In this document: in pieces, positions 7,490-17,176 of the stretch | Numbering within the stretch: position 1 is the first letter of the stretch | Layout of the letters: every line of letters starts with the position of its first letter | From: Mycolicibacterium sarraceniae | Lineage (GTDB): Bacteria; Actinomycetota; Actinomycetes; Mycobacteriales; Mycobacteriaceae | DNA length: 64,000 nt | NCBI RefSeq assembly: GCF_010731875.1 | Contig: NZ_AP022595.1 | Location: 2,418,001-2,482,000 of the forward strand | Direction of reading: 5' to 3' | Notes under the pieces: model-generated | The model's database searches: none | Seen by the model: only the letters and a program-made list of their open reading frames with translations | Told to the model about the DNA's origin: nothing | Translations under genes and position numbers: made by a program

Positions 7490-9628
7490 ATGAGTGGTCT
7501 GAAATGGTATGCGCACCGGCTTCAGTCTATGGGCCACCGCGAAATGCTATGGCGAGCCACCATGCCCTTTCGAACTGCCCGCGCACGCGGATCACGGGGC
7601 CACAACGTCGCCGAGCTAGTGGATGCGTTGGACTCGGCTGAGGCGCTCGAACGTTTCCGGTCCGGTGTCGATCGTCCCATTCTTCTAGATCGCCAACGTG
7701 CGCAAGTGATTCGAGATGAGAATCCCGCGCTCGTCGCCGCACTCCTGAGTGCGGCGGATCTCGCAGTGGAACGTTCGTTCTGTTTTTTCGGCTATCCCGC
7801 GGTGACACTCGAACAGCCGATCGACTGGCACTACGATCCGGTCAGTGACGTACGTTGGCCGGAAGTTCTCTCCCGAAAAATCAACCACCGTATCTTTGCC
7901 GGCGACGTCAAGTGGATCTGGGAACTTAATCGTCTCCAGCACCTGCCTTGGTTGGCACAAGCCTGGCTGTTCACCGGGGAAAGCCGATATGAACGCGCGG
8001 CGTTTGAGCACCTCGATTCCTGGATGGACCAAAATCCGCCCGGCCGCGGTGTCGCCTGGCGGGGAGCGTTCGAAGCAGGCATTCGAGCCATCTCGATTGC
8101 AATCGCTGTGCAAGGGCTGCGGGACTCGACTGAGCTAACCGCCAGCCGGTTCGAACGCATTCTGCGCGTTCTAGCCGAAAGTGCCAACCGGTGCTGGCAC
8201 GACCGGTCGCTCTTCAGCTCGGCCAACAATCATCTAGTAGGCGAGATGGCAGGACTTGCCGTCATCGCATTGATGTTTCCCGATTTTGTTTCATCGGCGT
8301 CCTGGGAGTCATGGGCCGTTCAGACGCTTTCGTCGGAGGCGGACAAGCAGATCCTGGCCGACGGCGTCGGCGCTGAACAGGCTGTCGGGTACCAGACTTT
8401 CACCGTCGAGTTGCTGTACCTGGTAGCCGCGCTCCTTGCCCAACGAGATGGTCACGCGCCCAATCAAATCGTCGAGGCAATCGTCCGAAGTTCGACGTTC
8501 CTCTTCGCCGTAGTGGGAGATCAGGACCCGTGTCCACGCTACGGCGACGATGACGAAGGGTTCGCCCTGCGATTGGGCCCCGAGGCGGTACGGTCTGTAC
8601 GCGACCATCTTGGCATCGTTTCCGCACACGGCTGGGGCGTGACAGCTCGCGGAACTGTCAACGACACTTTGACCCGGCAGTGGTATCGGGCTATGGCACA
8701 GAGTTCATCCGCCGAACTGGTGGGGCTCGCCCCTGCCCTTTCGGCCGAGCGCCCCGCCAGCTTCTTCGCACCTGATGGCGGGCTAGCCGTGCTACGCAGC
8801 GGACGGCGGAGGACAACGATGGACGTAGGACCGCTTGGATACCTCTCGATCGCCGCTCACGGTCATGCCGACGCATTGGCCATCACGCTGAGTATCGACG
8901 GGCAGGATGTGATAACTGACCCTGGCACGGGCAGTTACTACGGGCATCCAGAATGGCGCCCGGCTATGCGGTCAACGGGCGCACATGCGACGGTTTGCAT
9001 CGATGGTCAGGATCAGTCTCTAAATGCTGGCTCATTCATGTGGTTGCGCCACGCACGCACGCGTGTACGCCAGGTGGATCTGGTAACAGGCGTAGTAGAT
9101 GCCGAACATGACGGCTATACCCGGCTGCCGGGTAAGCCCGTACACAGGCGCTGGCTGATCGCCCCGTCAGATGACTGGGGGCAATTAGTAGTTGACATGG
9201 TTACTGGCAATGGACATCACGAAGTCAGGACGAACTGGCCACTTCATCCGAGTCTTGAAGTGCAACGAATTCCGTTCGGCCACATAGTCACCCGGCAGAA
9301 CGTTGGCGTGTCCCAATTGCTGTACTCGTCAACCGCACCGCTGCTGATTGACGAGGTGCGTGGTGACGTGCGAGAGAACCGTGGCTGGTGGTCCGATCGA
9401 TTGGAAAGCCGCATGCCCGCATGGTGGCTAGGTGCAGTCGCGAACGCCGAGCTCCCGATCGTCGTAGCCACATTGATCGTCCCGATCGACAGACGTCGCA
9501 TCGACGATCTGTTCGTCGAACGCTGCGACGAATACATCAGCGTCTGCTGGGCGGAAGACAGCGACCTGCGGACGGTAAGAATCGACCTTGCCCCGTCCGC
9601 CCATGCAACGATCAGCATCCAGGATTAG
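7490..9628 (+). CDS. heparinase II/III family protein
   Basis: A 712-residue protein with the two-part layout of heparinase II/III and alginate-lyase-type polysaccharide lyases. An N-terminal alpha/alpha toroid (about residues 60-370) includes SSANNHLVGEMAGLAVIA, the usual Asn-His catalytic region. A beta-sandwich (about 420-700) includes HGHADALAITLSIDGQDV and DPGTGSYYG. Members cleave uronic-acid-containing polysaccharides; bacterial gene clusters also carry homologues of unknown role beside glycosyltransferases. No signal peptide is visible, so a cytoplasmic or membrane-associated role is possible. The ATG at 7490 has GAGGGG eight bases upstream; the open frame begins at 7433. The glycosyltransferase gene follows six bases later, so the two are probably one operon. 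Confidence 0.85.
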   Translation: MSGLKWYAHRLQSMGHREMLWRATMPFRTARARGSRGHNVAELVDALDSAEALERFRSGVDRPILLDRQRAQVIRDENPALVAALLSAADLAVERSFCFFGYPAVTLEQPIDWHYDPVSDVRWPEVLSRKINHRIFAGDVKWIWELNRLQHLPWLAQAWLFTGESRYERAAFEHLDSWMDQNPPGRGVAWRGAFEAGIRAISIAIAVQGLRDSTELTASRFERILRVLAESANRCWHDRSLFSSANNHLVGEMAGLAVIALMFPDFVSSASWESWAVQTLSSEADKQILADGVGAEQAVGYQTFTVELLYLVAALLAQRDGHAPNQIVEAIVRSSTFLFAVVGDQDPCPRYGDDDEGFALRLGPEAVRSVRDHLGIVSAHGWGVTARGTVNDTLTRQWYRAMAQSSSAELVGLAPALSAERPASFFAPDGGLAVLRSGRRRTTMDVGPLGYLSIAAHGHADALAITLSIDGQDVITDPGTGSYYGHPEWRPAMRSTGAHATVCIDGQDQSLNAGSFMWLRHARTRVRQVDLVTGVVDAEHDGYTRLPGKPVHRRWLIAPSDDWGQLVVDMVTGNGHHEVRTNWPLHPSLEVQRIPFGHIVTRQNVGVSQLLYSSTAPLLIDEVRGDVRENRGWWSDRLESRMPAWWLGAVANAELPIVVATLIVPIDRRRIDDLFVERCDEYISVCWAEDSDLRTVRIDLAPSAHATISIQD

Positions 9629-9634
9629 GTACCG

Positions 9635-10792
9635 GTGACTAAAATGCCGCGTGCACTGTGGGTCTCGACGAGTTTGTCCACGCGGGGCGGGATCTCCACC
9701 TTCATTCGCAACATGCGCGATACGGACTTATGGGACAATTGGAATATCCGCCATGTCGCCACCCACCGCAATGGCAGTATGCCGGTTCGAATCTTGGCTT
9801 TTACTTTGGGCTATATCCATTTCGCATGGGCGTTAGTGATCAATCGGCCCGACATCGTTCACATTCATACGGCGTCCTATGGAAGTTTCGCCCGAAAATT
9901 CGTTCTTATCTGGACAGCGAAAGCATTCCGCATTCCGGTAGTTTTGCACGTGCATGGTGCCCGATTCAACGAATTTTTTGACAACGCACCACGATCCCTT
10001 CGCCTATTGATTCGTATTTCCTTGGAACATGTCGAAGTAGTGATCGCACTCGGTAGAGCTTGGGCCACTGAGCTGCGGCGGATCGCACCCCGCGCCCGTA
10101 TTGAGGTGGTGTCTAACGCAGTAAGGCCGGGCCGCGCGGATCAACAGAAGGTCAGCGGCCCTGTTCACGTTGTGTTCCTCGGTGAGATCGGAGAACGCAA
10201 GGGAACTTTTGTGCTTCTCGAGGCGTGGGCGAAATTGATCGCGTACCCCAACTGCCAGCTCGCCAAGTTGACCATCGCCGGTGACGGAGAAGTCGAACGC
10301 GCTCGGGACGTCGTATTAGACCTGGGTATCGGGACCAGCGTCGACGTGCGCGGATGGCTTTCAGAGACCGCCGTTGCAACACTATTGTCCGATGCTCACG
10401 TGCTCGTGCTTCCATCGCTTAACGAAGGGCAACCGATGGCAATACTCGAGGCGATGTCGCGAGGTATGTGCATCATCGCCAGCGGTGTCGGCGGCATTCC
10501 CGAGATGCTCGGCAATTCCAGCGGAGTCCTCATCATTCCAGGGAGCGTGGACACGCTGTTCGGCGCGCTCCGTGATGTGGTGAATAGCGAAACCGCCCGC
10601 TCTGACTACGGCGCGCGCGCGTTTCAACGGGCCGTCGACGAATTCAATATCGACACCGCGGCCCGTCGAATCGATGCGTTTTACCACCAGATCACACAGG
10701 TCAAGGCGCTGCCCGCGCGCTCCCGACGTGCTGCAAGCATAGAACTCAAGGCGCCAAGCCAGGTGAACGAACACAGTGACTGGACCCCGTGA
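9635..10792 (+). CDS. glycosyltransferase family 4 (GT-B)
   Basis: A 385-residue GT-B glycosyltransferase. The N-terminal acceptor domain has STRGGISTFIRNM and PDIVHIHTAS. The C-terminal donor domain has FLGEIGERKGTFVLLEAW and the E-x7-E type block PSLNEGQPMAILEAMSRG, followed by GGIPEML. These features define GT4 retaining sugar transferases that act on nucleotide sugars at the inner face of the membrane. The start is GTG at 9635; the in-frame ATG at 9644 is an alternative. It follows the heparinase-like gene by six bases and ends facing the convergent GT4 gene that terminates at 11040. Sugar and acceptor are unknown. Confidence 0.88.
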   Translation: MTKMPRALWVSTSLSTRGGISTFIRNMRDTDLWDNWNIRHVATHRNGSMPVRILAFTLGYIHFAWALVINRPDIVHIHTASYGSFARKFVLIWTAKAFRIPVVLHVHGARFNEFFDNAPRSLRLLIRISLEHVEVVIALGRAWATELRRIAPRARIEVVSNAVRPGRADQQKVSGPVHVVFLGEIGERKGTFVLLEAWAKLIAYPNCQLAKLTIAGDGEVERARDVVLDLGIGTSVDVRGWLSETAVATLLSDAHVLVLPSLNEGQPMAILEAMSRGMCIIASGVGGIPEMLGNSSGVLIIPGSVDTLFGALRDVVNSETARSDYGARAFQRAVDEFNIDTAARRIDAFYHQITQVKALPARSRRAASIELKAPSQVNEHSDWTP

Positions 10793-11039
10793 AACGAAGT
10801 GAACTGGTCGACGGCGAGAGAGTTCACTGGTGGCCACAAGTCCGAATGACGTGACGTCAACCCCTCGGAATCAGGGATAGTTGACGGCCGCGTTTACGGA
10901 GTCTGCGTGGTTCCGTTCCAGAGGACCGATCTCGCAAGACTGCCCCCCCTGCATTCCCCGTTCCGGTTGGCCCGTTTCTGACATGTGCCGACGGTCCTAA
11001 TTGATCTAAGGCTCTAATTGTTCTATCGAGAACTATGTG

Positions 11040-12266
11040 TCAGATGTCGGCTGCACCGTTGGGGATCAGGTGCCGGTAAAATCCGACGAGCTGTTGGCGG
11101 GAGAATTCCCAGGACAGTTGTTCCTCGAGGCGGGTCCTCCCGATTTGCCCCATCTCGGCCCGGCGGGCGGGATCCTCGAGGAGGTCGCTGATCGCTTGTG
11201 CAAACGCCGCCTCGTCGTTGGCGGGCACATAGATTGCAGCCTCGCCTGCCGAATGCCGGGCCTCGATGAGGTCAAAGGACACGATCGGACGCGACATCGC
11301 CATGTATTCGAGAACCTTGTTCATTGTCGAGACATCGTTAAGGGGGTTTCGAGGGTCTGGGGACAAGCAGACGTCGGCGGTCGAGAGGCAGCGTTGGACA
11401 TACTCGTCGGGAACCCTGCCGGGAAAGGCCACCACGTCGTCGAGGCCCAGTTGGCTACTGAGCGCGACCATGTCGTCGTAGCTGTCACCCGCTCCCATGA
11501 AGATGCAGTGGAAATCATCGCGTGCGAGGTTGTCGCGCAACAGTTTCAGCGCCCGCAACGCGTAGTCCACGCCATCCTGCGGACCCATCACACCGAGGTA
11601 AGCGAGTAGGTAGCGCTTTCCGTGGCGCAGGCTGTCATCCGGCGGCTGCTGGAGGAAGCGGCTCAAGTCCGGCGCGCTGCGAACCACCGTCACTCGATCG
11701 GGAGCCATCTTCCCGCGTTCAATGGCCACTCGTCGGTAGCTCTCATTCGTGGAGATCACCGCGTCCGCGGCGGCAAACGTCAGACGTTCGACAAGTCTGG
11801 TGGCTCGATATAGCAGGGCCGGGGCCCGCGTGAAACGCGATTGGAACAGTTCGGGCACTAGGTCGTGGTGATCGAAGACGAAACGTGCGCCAAACGGGCG
11901 CAAAACCAAGGCGATGAGAAAGAGGAGATCGGGCGGATTGCACGCGTGCACAACATCAATCGGGCTTTCGCGACGGACCTTCAGCGCCAGCCTCAGCGTA
12001 TGCCATAGCGCCACGCTGTACTCGCGGAGATAGCCTGCCGGACCACCCGCGGCAGGGCGTAGCGGATACCGCAGGATTCGCACGCCATCTATCACCTCCT
12101 CCGGGAGATGGTCGCGGTTCGCGCCCATCGGGCAGATCACCGTCACGGCGAAGCCAGCATCAGTCAATGCGCGGCTTTCCTGCCATACCCGACGGTCAAA
12201 AGGCACCGACAGATTCTCAACCAAAATGAGAATGTGCTGTTTACTACAGGGCTGCGCGTCGTCCAT
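11040..12266 (-). CDS. glycosyltransferase family 4 (GT-B)
   Basis: A 408-residue GT-B transferase. It begins with HILILVENLSVPFDRRVWQ, an N-terminus typical of GT4 proteins in exopolysaccharide clusters. It continues through VVHACNPPDLLF, FDHHDLVPE and the donor-domain VSTMNKVLEYMAMSRP block carrying the conserved Glu. It is convergent with the GT4 gene ending at 10792 and divergent from the ABC exporter at 12563. The ATG at 12266 is the first good start. It likely adds one sugar to a lipid-linked glycan in the same pathway; specificity is unknown. Confidence 0.88.
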   Translation of the reverse strand: MDDAQPCSKQHILILVENLSVPFDRRVWQESRALTDAGFAVTVICPMGANRDHLPEEVIDGVRILRYPLRPAAGGPAGYLREYSVALWHTLRLALKVRRESPIDVVHACNPPDLLFLIALVLRPFGARFVFDHHDLVPELFQSRFTRAPALLYRATRLVERLTFAAADAVISTNESYRRVAIERGKMAPDRVTVVRSAPDLSRFLQQPPDDSLRHGKRYLLAYLGVMGPQDGVDYALRALKLLRDNLARDDFHCIFMGAGDSYDDMVALSSQLGLDDVVAFPGRVPDEYVQRCLSTADVCLSPDPRNPLNDVSTMNKVLEYMAMSRPIVSFDLIEARHSAGEAAIYVPANDEAAFAQAISDLLEDPARRAEMGQIGRTRLEEQLSWEFSRQQLVGFYRHLIPNGAADI

Positions 12267-12562
12267 GACCCTCCCGTTCCCCGCCGATGCTAAAGCCCTG
12301 CTTCGGAGTCACCCCCGCGGACCTGCAGAGTCGCCGCAACGATAACTCAGGGGGATTCTCTCCCAGCGACCAACAACCCGAGAAGCACACCAAGAGGCAC
12401 CCTGATATCCAGGGTATTTGAGCAATCGCCGCATTGCTCCTGCTCGCTCCAGCATGCACACCAGCCCTGTGTGTCACACCCGACAAGACTGCAGGTCGCG
12501 CGCTCACATCACGACCTTGCCGAGGCCTGGGTCGGATTTCGCGGATGTGAGAAACTCTGGAA

Positions 12563-14413
12563 GTGAAAGTTAGTCAGGCAATTCGGGCTTCGCTGGGACT
12601 GTTGGACCGGCGTGACAGGCGGCTTCTGGGTCTGTCAATCGGTCTGCAGATGGCAACGTCAATGCTGGACCTGGTCGGTGTCACTCTCATCGGTCTGGTA
12701 GGCGCGTTGTCGTTAGCCACCGTCCAGGGCCAGCAACCGCCGAAGACCATCGCAACCCTGGTGTCGGCCGTCGGCCTCGGGAACCTGTCCGACGTCACAC
12801 TCCTGGAGGTCATCGCCGGCGCTGCGGCCGTCCTCCTGCTCGCAAAGACTATAATTAGCCCGCTTCTCATGGTGAAGGTCTTCAGGTTCCTCGCGCGGCG
12901 GCAAGCGATCGTGTCGGCCAGGTTGGCAAAGGCACTCCTTTCGTGCCCACTCACCTTCGTGCAGCGGCGCTCGAGCCAGGAGACTTCGGCGGCGCTAGTC
13001 CAGGGCGTCAGCGCGGCCACAGTCGCCATACTTGGGCAGACGGTCGTCGCAGTGTCTGAAATCGCGCTGTTGACTGTCTTAGCTGTGGGACTACTGTTCG
13101 TTGATCCCGCCGTCGCACTCGGGGCGATCGTCTTCTTTGCGATCTTCGCTATGGGACTGCAGAAGATCCTGGGTCACCGGATCTCGAGGGTCGGCACCCA
13201 GGCTTTGACCGCTGATATAGCCAGCCTCAGTGCTGTACAGGAAGCTCTTGGCGCGTATCGGGAGATCACCGTCGCTGACCGTCGCTTGCTCTATGTTGGT
13301 CGCATCCAGGGCCTTCGCGCTGAGGCCGCGCGGGCTTCAGCAGGTCTTCAGGTTTTGAACCTGTTGCCTAAGTACGCCTCCGAGGGGGCTCTCGTATTAG
13401 GTGGCTTCTCTTTAGCTGCGGTGCTGTTTTCGACACGACCAGTACCATTGGCGGCCGGCACTTTTGCCCTGTTTCTCGCTACCGCAACGCGGATAATGCC
13501 CTCCTTGCTACGCCTCCAGTCCGCGGCGCTCAGCATACGGAGTTCAACGGGTCCGGCAACGCTTACGTATGCGCTCTCGGCGGATCTTGGACACCCTCTC
13601 GACACGCCACAGGAGGGACGCGACGTGCGCGAATCCGTACGGCGGATACTTGCAAGCGGGCACCGAGATTTCGCACCGCGGATCGAACTGCGCGATATCG
13701 CGTTTAGCTACCCCGGAGGACGCGGGACTGCTCTTCAGGGAATCAATATGCTGGTCGCCGAGGGCCAGTCTGTCGCGATTGTGGGGCGGAGCGGCGCCGG
13801 AAAATCCACCCTCGCCGACATCATTTTGGGTGTACTCCAACCAGACTCGGGCGAGTTGGCAGTGGGAGGCCTCAACCCGACTGACGCCGTTCGGCGTTGG
13901 CCTGGCGGCATAGCCTACGTGCCCCAGGATGTCATGCTGTCCAACGACTCCTTACGTGCCAACGTCGCTCTGGGTCTTCCACGGGACGACGTGGACGATG
14001 ACCTGGTGTGGGACGCTCTGCGGCGGGCTCGTCTCGACGAGTACGTTCGACGTCAGCCCGACGGTCTGGACACGCAGATTGGTGAACGTGGCCTGCGTCT
14101 GAGTGGTGGTCAACGCCAGCGTCTGGGTATCGCCCGCGCGCTATTCACCCGCCCTCGGCTGCTCGTGCTGGATGAGGCGACGAGTGCTCTCGACGTAGAG
14201 ACCGAATCAGGGATTACCGATATGCTCGAGGAACTGGAAGAGGATGTGACGACGGTGATCATCGCGCACCGGCTCTCAACCGTCCGCAACGTTGATCTGG
14301 TCGTTTACCTCGAGGAAGGTAAAGAACAGGCGCAAGGTTCCTTTGATGAGGTGTGCGAGCGTGTGCCCGCGCTGCGACGTCAGGCCACGCTCATGGGTTT
14401 GCGACCCGCTTGA
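12563..14413 (+). CDS. ABC transporter, fused membrane and ATPase domains, flippase-like
   Basis: A 616-residue half-transporter. An N-terminal ABC membrane domain with about six hydrophobic segments (residues 20-335) precedes an ATPase domain with Walker A GRSGAGKST, signature LSGGQRQRLGIARAL, Walker B LLVLDEATSALD and the H-loop IIAHRLS. Within a glycosyltransferase cluster this layout recalls PglK/MsbA-type flippases that move lipid-linked oligosaccharides across the membrane. That role is inferred. The GTG at 12563 gives VKVSQAIRASL. A divergent 296-base region separates it from the GT4 gene starting at 12266. It is followed 23 bases later by the FkbM methyltransferase gene. Confidence 0.85.
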   Translation: MKVSQAIRASLGLLDRRDRRLLGLSIGLQMATSMLDLVGVTLIGLVGALSLATVQGQQPPKTIATLVSAVGLGNLSDVTLLEVIAGAAAVLLLAKTIISPLLMVKVFRFLARRQAIVSARLAKALLSCPLTFVQRRSSQETSAALVQGVSAATVAILGQTVVAVSEIALLTVLAVGLLFVDPAVALGAIVFFAIFAMGLQKILGHRISRVGTQALTADIASLSAVQEALGAYREITVADRRLLYVGRIQGLRAEAARASAGLQVLNLLPKYASEGALVLGGFSLAAVLFSTRPVPLAAGTFALFLATATRIMPSLLRLQSAALSIRSSTGPATLTYALSADLGHPLDTPQEGRDVRESVRRILASGHRDFAPRIELRDIAFSYPGGRGTALQGINMLVAEGQSVAIVGRSGAGKSTLADIILGVLQPDSGELAVGGLNPTDAVRRWPGGIAYVPQDVMLSNDSLRANVALGLPRDDVDDDLVWDALRRARLDEYVRRQPDGLDTQIGERGLRLSGGQRQRLGIARALFTRPRLLVLDEATSALDVETESGITDMLEELEEDVTTVIIAHRLSTVRNVDLVVYLEEGKEQAQGSFDEVCERVPALRRQATLMGLRPA

Positions 14414-14436
14414 TACCAAGTTGCAAGGGGAGCAAC

Positions 14437-15258
14437 GTGAAGAACCTGTCTAACCGAATTTTGAATGGGCTTGTTTCAGTCCGCCTTCATTGGCTAGCCT
14501 CAATCGCTGCGTCGGTGGCGGTGACTGTCAGGGACTGCCGATACACGACCGTGCGCTGGGACGGTCAGGATTGGGCATTCATCTGGTCTGGTGGCTGCCT
14601 GTTTTGGAACTCGCCACTACTGAGCCCCAAGAGGATCACCCGCCTGAACATCGATCTATTTCTCCGACGGTATTCGCCGAAGGGAGGGGATGTCATACTC
14701 GACGTCGGTGCGGGAGCCGGAACCGAAGTGTGCCTGTTTTCGGAAATGGTCGGTGCTTCGGGAAAAGTTATTGCAATTGAAGCTGATCCGGTCGCGGCTC
14801 GGCTTTTGCGAAAGCAGGCCGAAAATTTGCCGCACCGAAACGTCCGAGTTCTTGAGGTGGCGGTAGGCAAAGGTGAAGGTAGCGTTCACTTATCGATCGC
14901 TGAACCGGGCAGTGTGCAGAATTCAGTCGCTGCTGTGGTGGGGGACGATTCTATAGTTGTTCGCAGTGAGCCACTTGCGAATATCCTCAGTGCTCAAAGC
15001 GTGGAACGTGTCGCATATATGAAAATGAATATCGAAGGCGCTGAGTACGAAGCACTTCTAAGCCTTGGTCCTGCAGTTGAGAAGATCGAGAGAATGTGCG
15101 TTAGTTGCCACGATTTCACAGGAGTGCCGGGCCAGAAAACATATGATCAAGTGTTCGAATATCTCACTTCTAGTGGCCTTCACGTTACGAAGTCCCGTCC
15201 GAATCCAAAAGCGCCGTGGGAGGACTACTATCTGTTCGCCGAACGGGCCGAGCGCTGA
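14437..15258 (+). CDS. FkbM family methyltransferase
   Basis: A 273-residue SAM-dependent O-methyltransferase of the FkbM type. Motif I is VILDVGAGAGTEV, followed by VIAIEADP and the family signature YMKMNIEGAEYEALLSL (compare IDVEGAE). FkbM enzymes methylate hydroxyls of sugars or polyketides, so a methylated sugar in the exported glycan is plausible. The GTG at 14437 is preceded by AAGGGGAGC; the open frame extends to 14353, but that would overlap the ABC gene. The 3' end overlaps the opposite-strand GT2 gene by 31 bases. The segment is visibly richer in A and T than its neighbours, a sign of separate origin. Confidence 0.82.
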   Translation: MKNLSNRILNGLVSVRLHWLASIAASVAVTVRDCRYTTVRWDGQDWAFIWSGGCLFWNSPLLSPKRITRLNIDLFLRRYSPKGGDVILDVGAGAGTEVCLFSEMVGASGKVIAIEADPVAARLLRKQAENLPHRNVRVLEVAVGKGEGSVHLSIAEPGSVQNSVAAVVGDDSIVVRSEPLANILSAQSVERVAYMKMNIEGAEYEALLSLGPAVEKIERMCVSCHDFTGVPGQKTYDQVFEYLTSSGLHVTKSRPNPKAPWEDYYLFAERAER

Positions 15259-16115
15259 CTGGCGTCCAATGATCTATAGCTCCCCGGCAATCTATGCGCA
15301 TAGCTTGCAACTCGCCTGAGCCTCAACAAAAGCGACAGCAATAATTCGTAACTTCTGATGCCTAGGCCGCCCCAATATTTCTCGATGAAAAGCTTGCGCG
15401 ATTTTCGGTAAGCATTCATCGATCGCACCTCGACCGCGGGGTCTCCGAGCGAGGCTTGACGGGCGTAATGTCGGTACCCCAACACGGGAATAACCTGACA
15501 GTCCATGCCTTCTTTATAGGCGCGCAAACACCAGTCGGTCTCTTCGGAATAGAGCCAGAATCGTTCATCAAATGGCCCCACTCGTTGCCAAGCGGCCGTC
15601 GAAACGAGAAGGAAGCACCCGACCAGATAACCCTTGTGGTTTTGGGAAAAGGATCTGTAGCGACTTCCTAGTGGTTGAGGGAGACGGAGACGCCCCAAGC
15701 CGGAGTCTTCCCATGCTGCGCGCCAGGGATTGGGTATTGGCTTTTCGGAGTCCCATGGCGATTTTGCTGCCGCATCAAAAGTGGTAAGACAGGCGCTACT
15801 GGCAGTCGAAAATCGCACTAATTCATTTGGATCTACAAGCAACTCTGTGTCCGGGTTCAGCAAGAACACCCAAGGATCATCACCGCTGTCGCTGAGATGT
15901 CTCATCCCTATGTTGACCGCCTTGGCGAAACCTTCATTGTGTTCGTTTCGGATAATTGCGATGTCCATGGAGAGGCAGTAGTCCGCGATCGACTGGCTTT
16001 CTTCGCTTCGGTTATCAACGATCAGCAGGTCCGACAAGGCGAAGTAAGAACGCAGTTGGTCTACGCAGCGCCTGAGTAAGTCCTCTCGCCGGTAGGCAAC
16101 AATCAAGACTTTCAA
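15228..16115 (-). CDS. glycosyltransferase family 2 (GT-A), rhamnosyltransferase-like
   Basis: A 295-residue GT-A enzyme. The N-terminal VLIVAYRREDLLRRCVDQL and LLIVDNRS motif precedes LNPDTEL in the metal-binding position and YSEETDWCLRAYKEG as the catalytic acidic block. The order resembles WbbL-type rhamnosyltransferases. The TTG start at 16115 overlaps the stop of the upstream GT4 gene (TTGA), so translation is coupled to the chain Wzc, GT4, GT2. The end is convergent with the FkbM gene and overlaps it by 31 bases. Donor sugar is not determinable. Confidence 0.85.
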   Translation of the reverse strand: MKVLIVAYRREDLLRRCVDQLRSYFALSDLLIVDNRSEESQSIADYCLSMDIAIIRNEHNEGFAKAVNIGMRHLSDSGDDPWVFLLNPDTELLVDPNELVRFSTASSACLTTFDAAAKSPWDSEKPIPNPWRAAWEDSGLGRLRLPQPLGSRYRSFSQNHKGYLVGCFLLVSTAAWQRVGPFDERFWLYSEETDWCLRAYKEGMDCQVIPVLGYRHYARQASLGDPAVEVRSMNAYRKSRKLFIEKYWGGLGIRSYELLLSLLLRLRRVASYAHRLPGSYRSLDASQRSARSANR

Positions 16116-17176
16116 TGTGGTCGCCTCTTGGTGCTGCGCGCGACATCGGCGTATGCACTTTCAAGCGCCCGCGCGACGCCCGGCCAGGTCCGATCTGGGT
16201 CGATCGGTCGCACCGGGTAATCACGAGAGAGGACTAAGCGAATCGCCCTAGCTAGGTCCGCGGCATCACCAGGTTTGACCAGTAGTTCCTCGTGAGAGAC
16301 GAGTTCCCGAAGACCTTCAAGATTGCTTGCGAGGATCGGCTTTCCGGAGCCGTAGGCTTGCGCTCCGACGCCACTCCCTGAGACGGTTGTGTATGGCAGG
16401 CATATTGCCCGAGCGGCTGACAGAGCGGCCTCAAGTTCTTTACCAGAGAAGCCATCCCAGGTTGCGGATACCCGGTTGTCTGACACCTGGTACCCGCCGC
16501 CGCCGCCGCTCGCGAGAATCTGCAAACGCGCGCGCGGTTCGAAGTCCCAGACCGCCTCCATTGCAACAAGGAGCGTATCCAAACCCTTATAGCCGTCGGT
16601 TCTCCCAAAAAAAAGTATTGTCTGGGAATCTTGTGAATGCTCGGCGATAGACACTTTGACTCCGTGTGGGATCACGCGTGCCTTTCGCTGCTCGCTGGCA
16701 GACAAGCTTTGAAAGCTTGTCTGCGTATGAACCACTAAAACCTCGGCTAAACGACGGTACAACCATGCTATGGCACGGCTAACTGCTCGTCGGCTTCCAC
16801 CTCTTCCATTCACGCCCTCTCGCGCTGCTGGCTCATGAAGTGTCAATACAGTCGGAGTGAACATGGCCACCCACAGGAACCGGGGATCATCAGTTTGCTG
16901 AAGATGAAAGTAGTCTGGGCGTACGTCTCGGAGCACCTTGCGAATCTGCAGCATCGACATCAGGGACCTATATCTGCCGGAGAGGATGTGCAACGAATCA
17001 ATTCGGTCCCGCAATCTCCGCCGGATTTCCTCGCCGTCCGCTGTCCGCCCTTGCCTGGTGAACTCGGGGGACTGTTCTCGGACGATGAGAGAAACGTTGT
17101 GAGCCTCGGCGGCAACGGCAAGAACCAACTCCGCCGTGTATTGCTCAAACCAGTCGCAGTAGTACAGACCCCTCAC
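16112..17176 (-). CDS. glycosyltransferase family 4 (GT-B)
   Basis: A 354-residue GT-B protein. The N-terminal half has FHLQQTDDPRFLW and VLTLHEPA. The donor half has ILFFGRTDGYKGLDTLLVAM, a Gly-rich ASGGGGGYQV loop, and CLPYTTVSGSGVGAQAYGSG with the conserved turn before KPILAS. The usual E-x7-E is less clear than in the other two GT4 genes of this locus. The ATG at 17176 overlaps the Wzc-like gene's stop (ATGA) and its own stop overlaps the GT2 start, giving a tightly coupled minus-strand operon. Confidence 0.85.
   Translation of the reverse strand: MRGLYYCDWFEQYTAELVLAVAAEAHNVSLIVREQSPEFTRQGRTADGEEIRRRLRDRIDSLHILSGRYRSLMSMLQIRKVLRDVRPDYFHLQQTDDPRFLWVAMFTPTVLTLHEPAAREGVNGRGGSRRAVSRAIAWLYRRLAEVLVVHTQTSFQSLSASEQRKARVIPHGVKVSIAEHSQDSQTILFFGRTDGYKGLDTLLVAMEAVWDFEPRARLQILASGGGGGYQVSDNRVSATWDGFSGKELEAALSAARAICLPYTTVSGSGVGAQAYGSGKPILASNLEGLRELVSHEELLVKPGDAADLARAIRLVLSRDYPVRPIDPDRTWPGVARALESAYADVARSTKRRPH

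Noticed and set aside
11020..11033. GTTCT-ATCG-AGAAC hairpin between two convergent glycosyltransferase genes
   Set aside because: Only five base pairs with no T-run; too weak to call a terminator.
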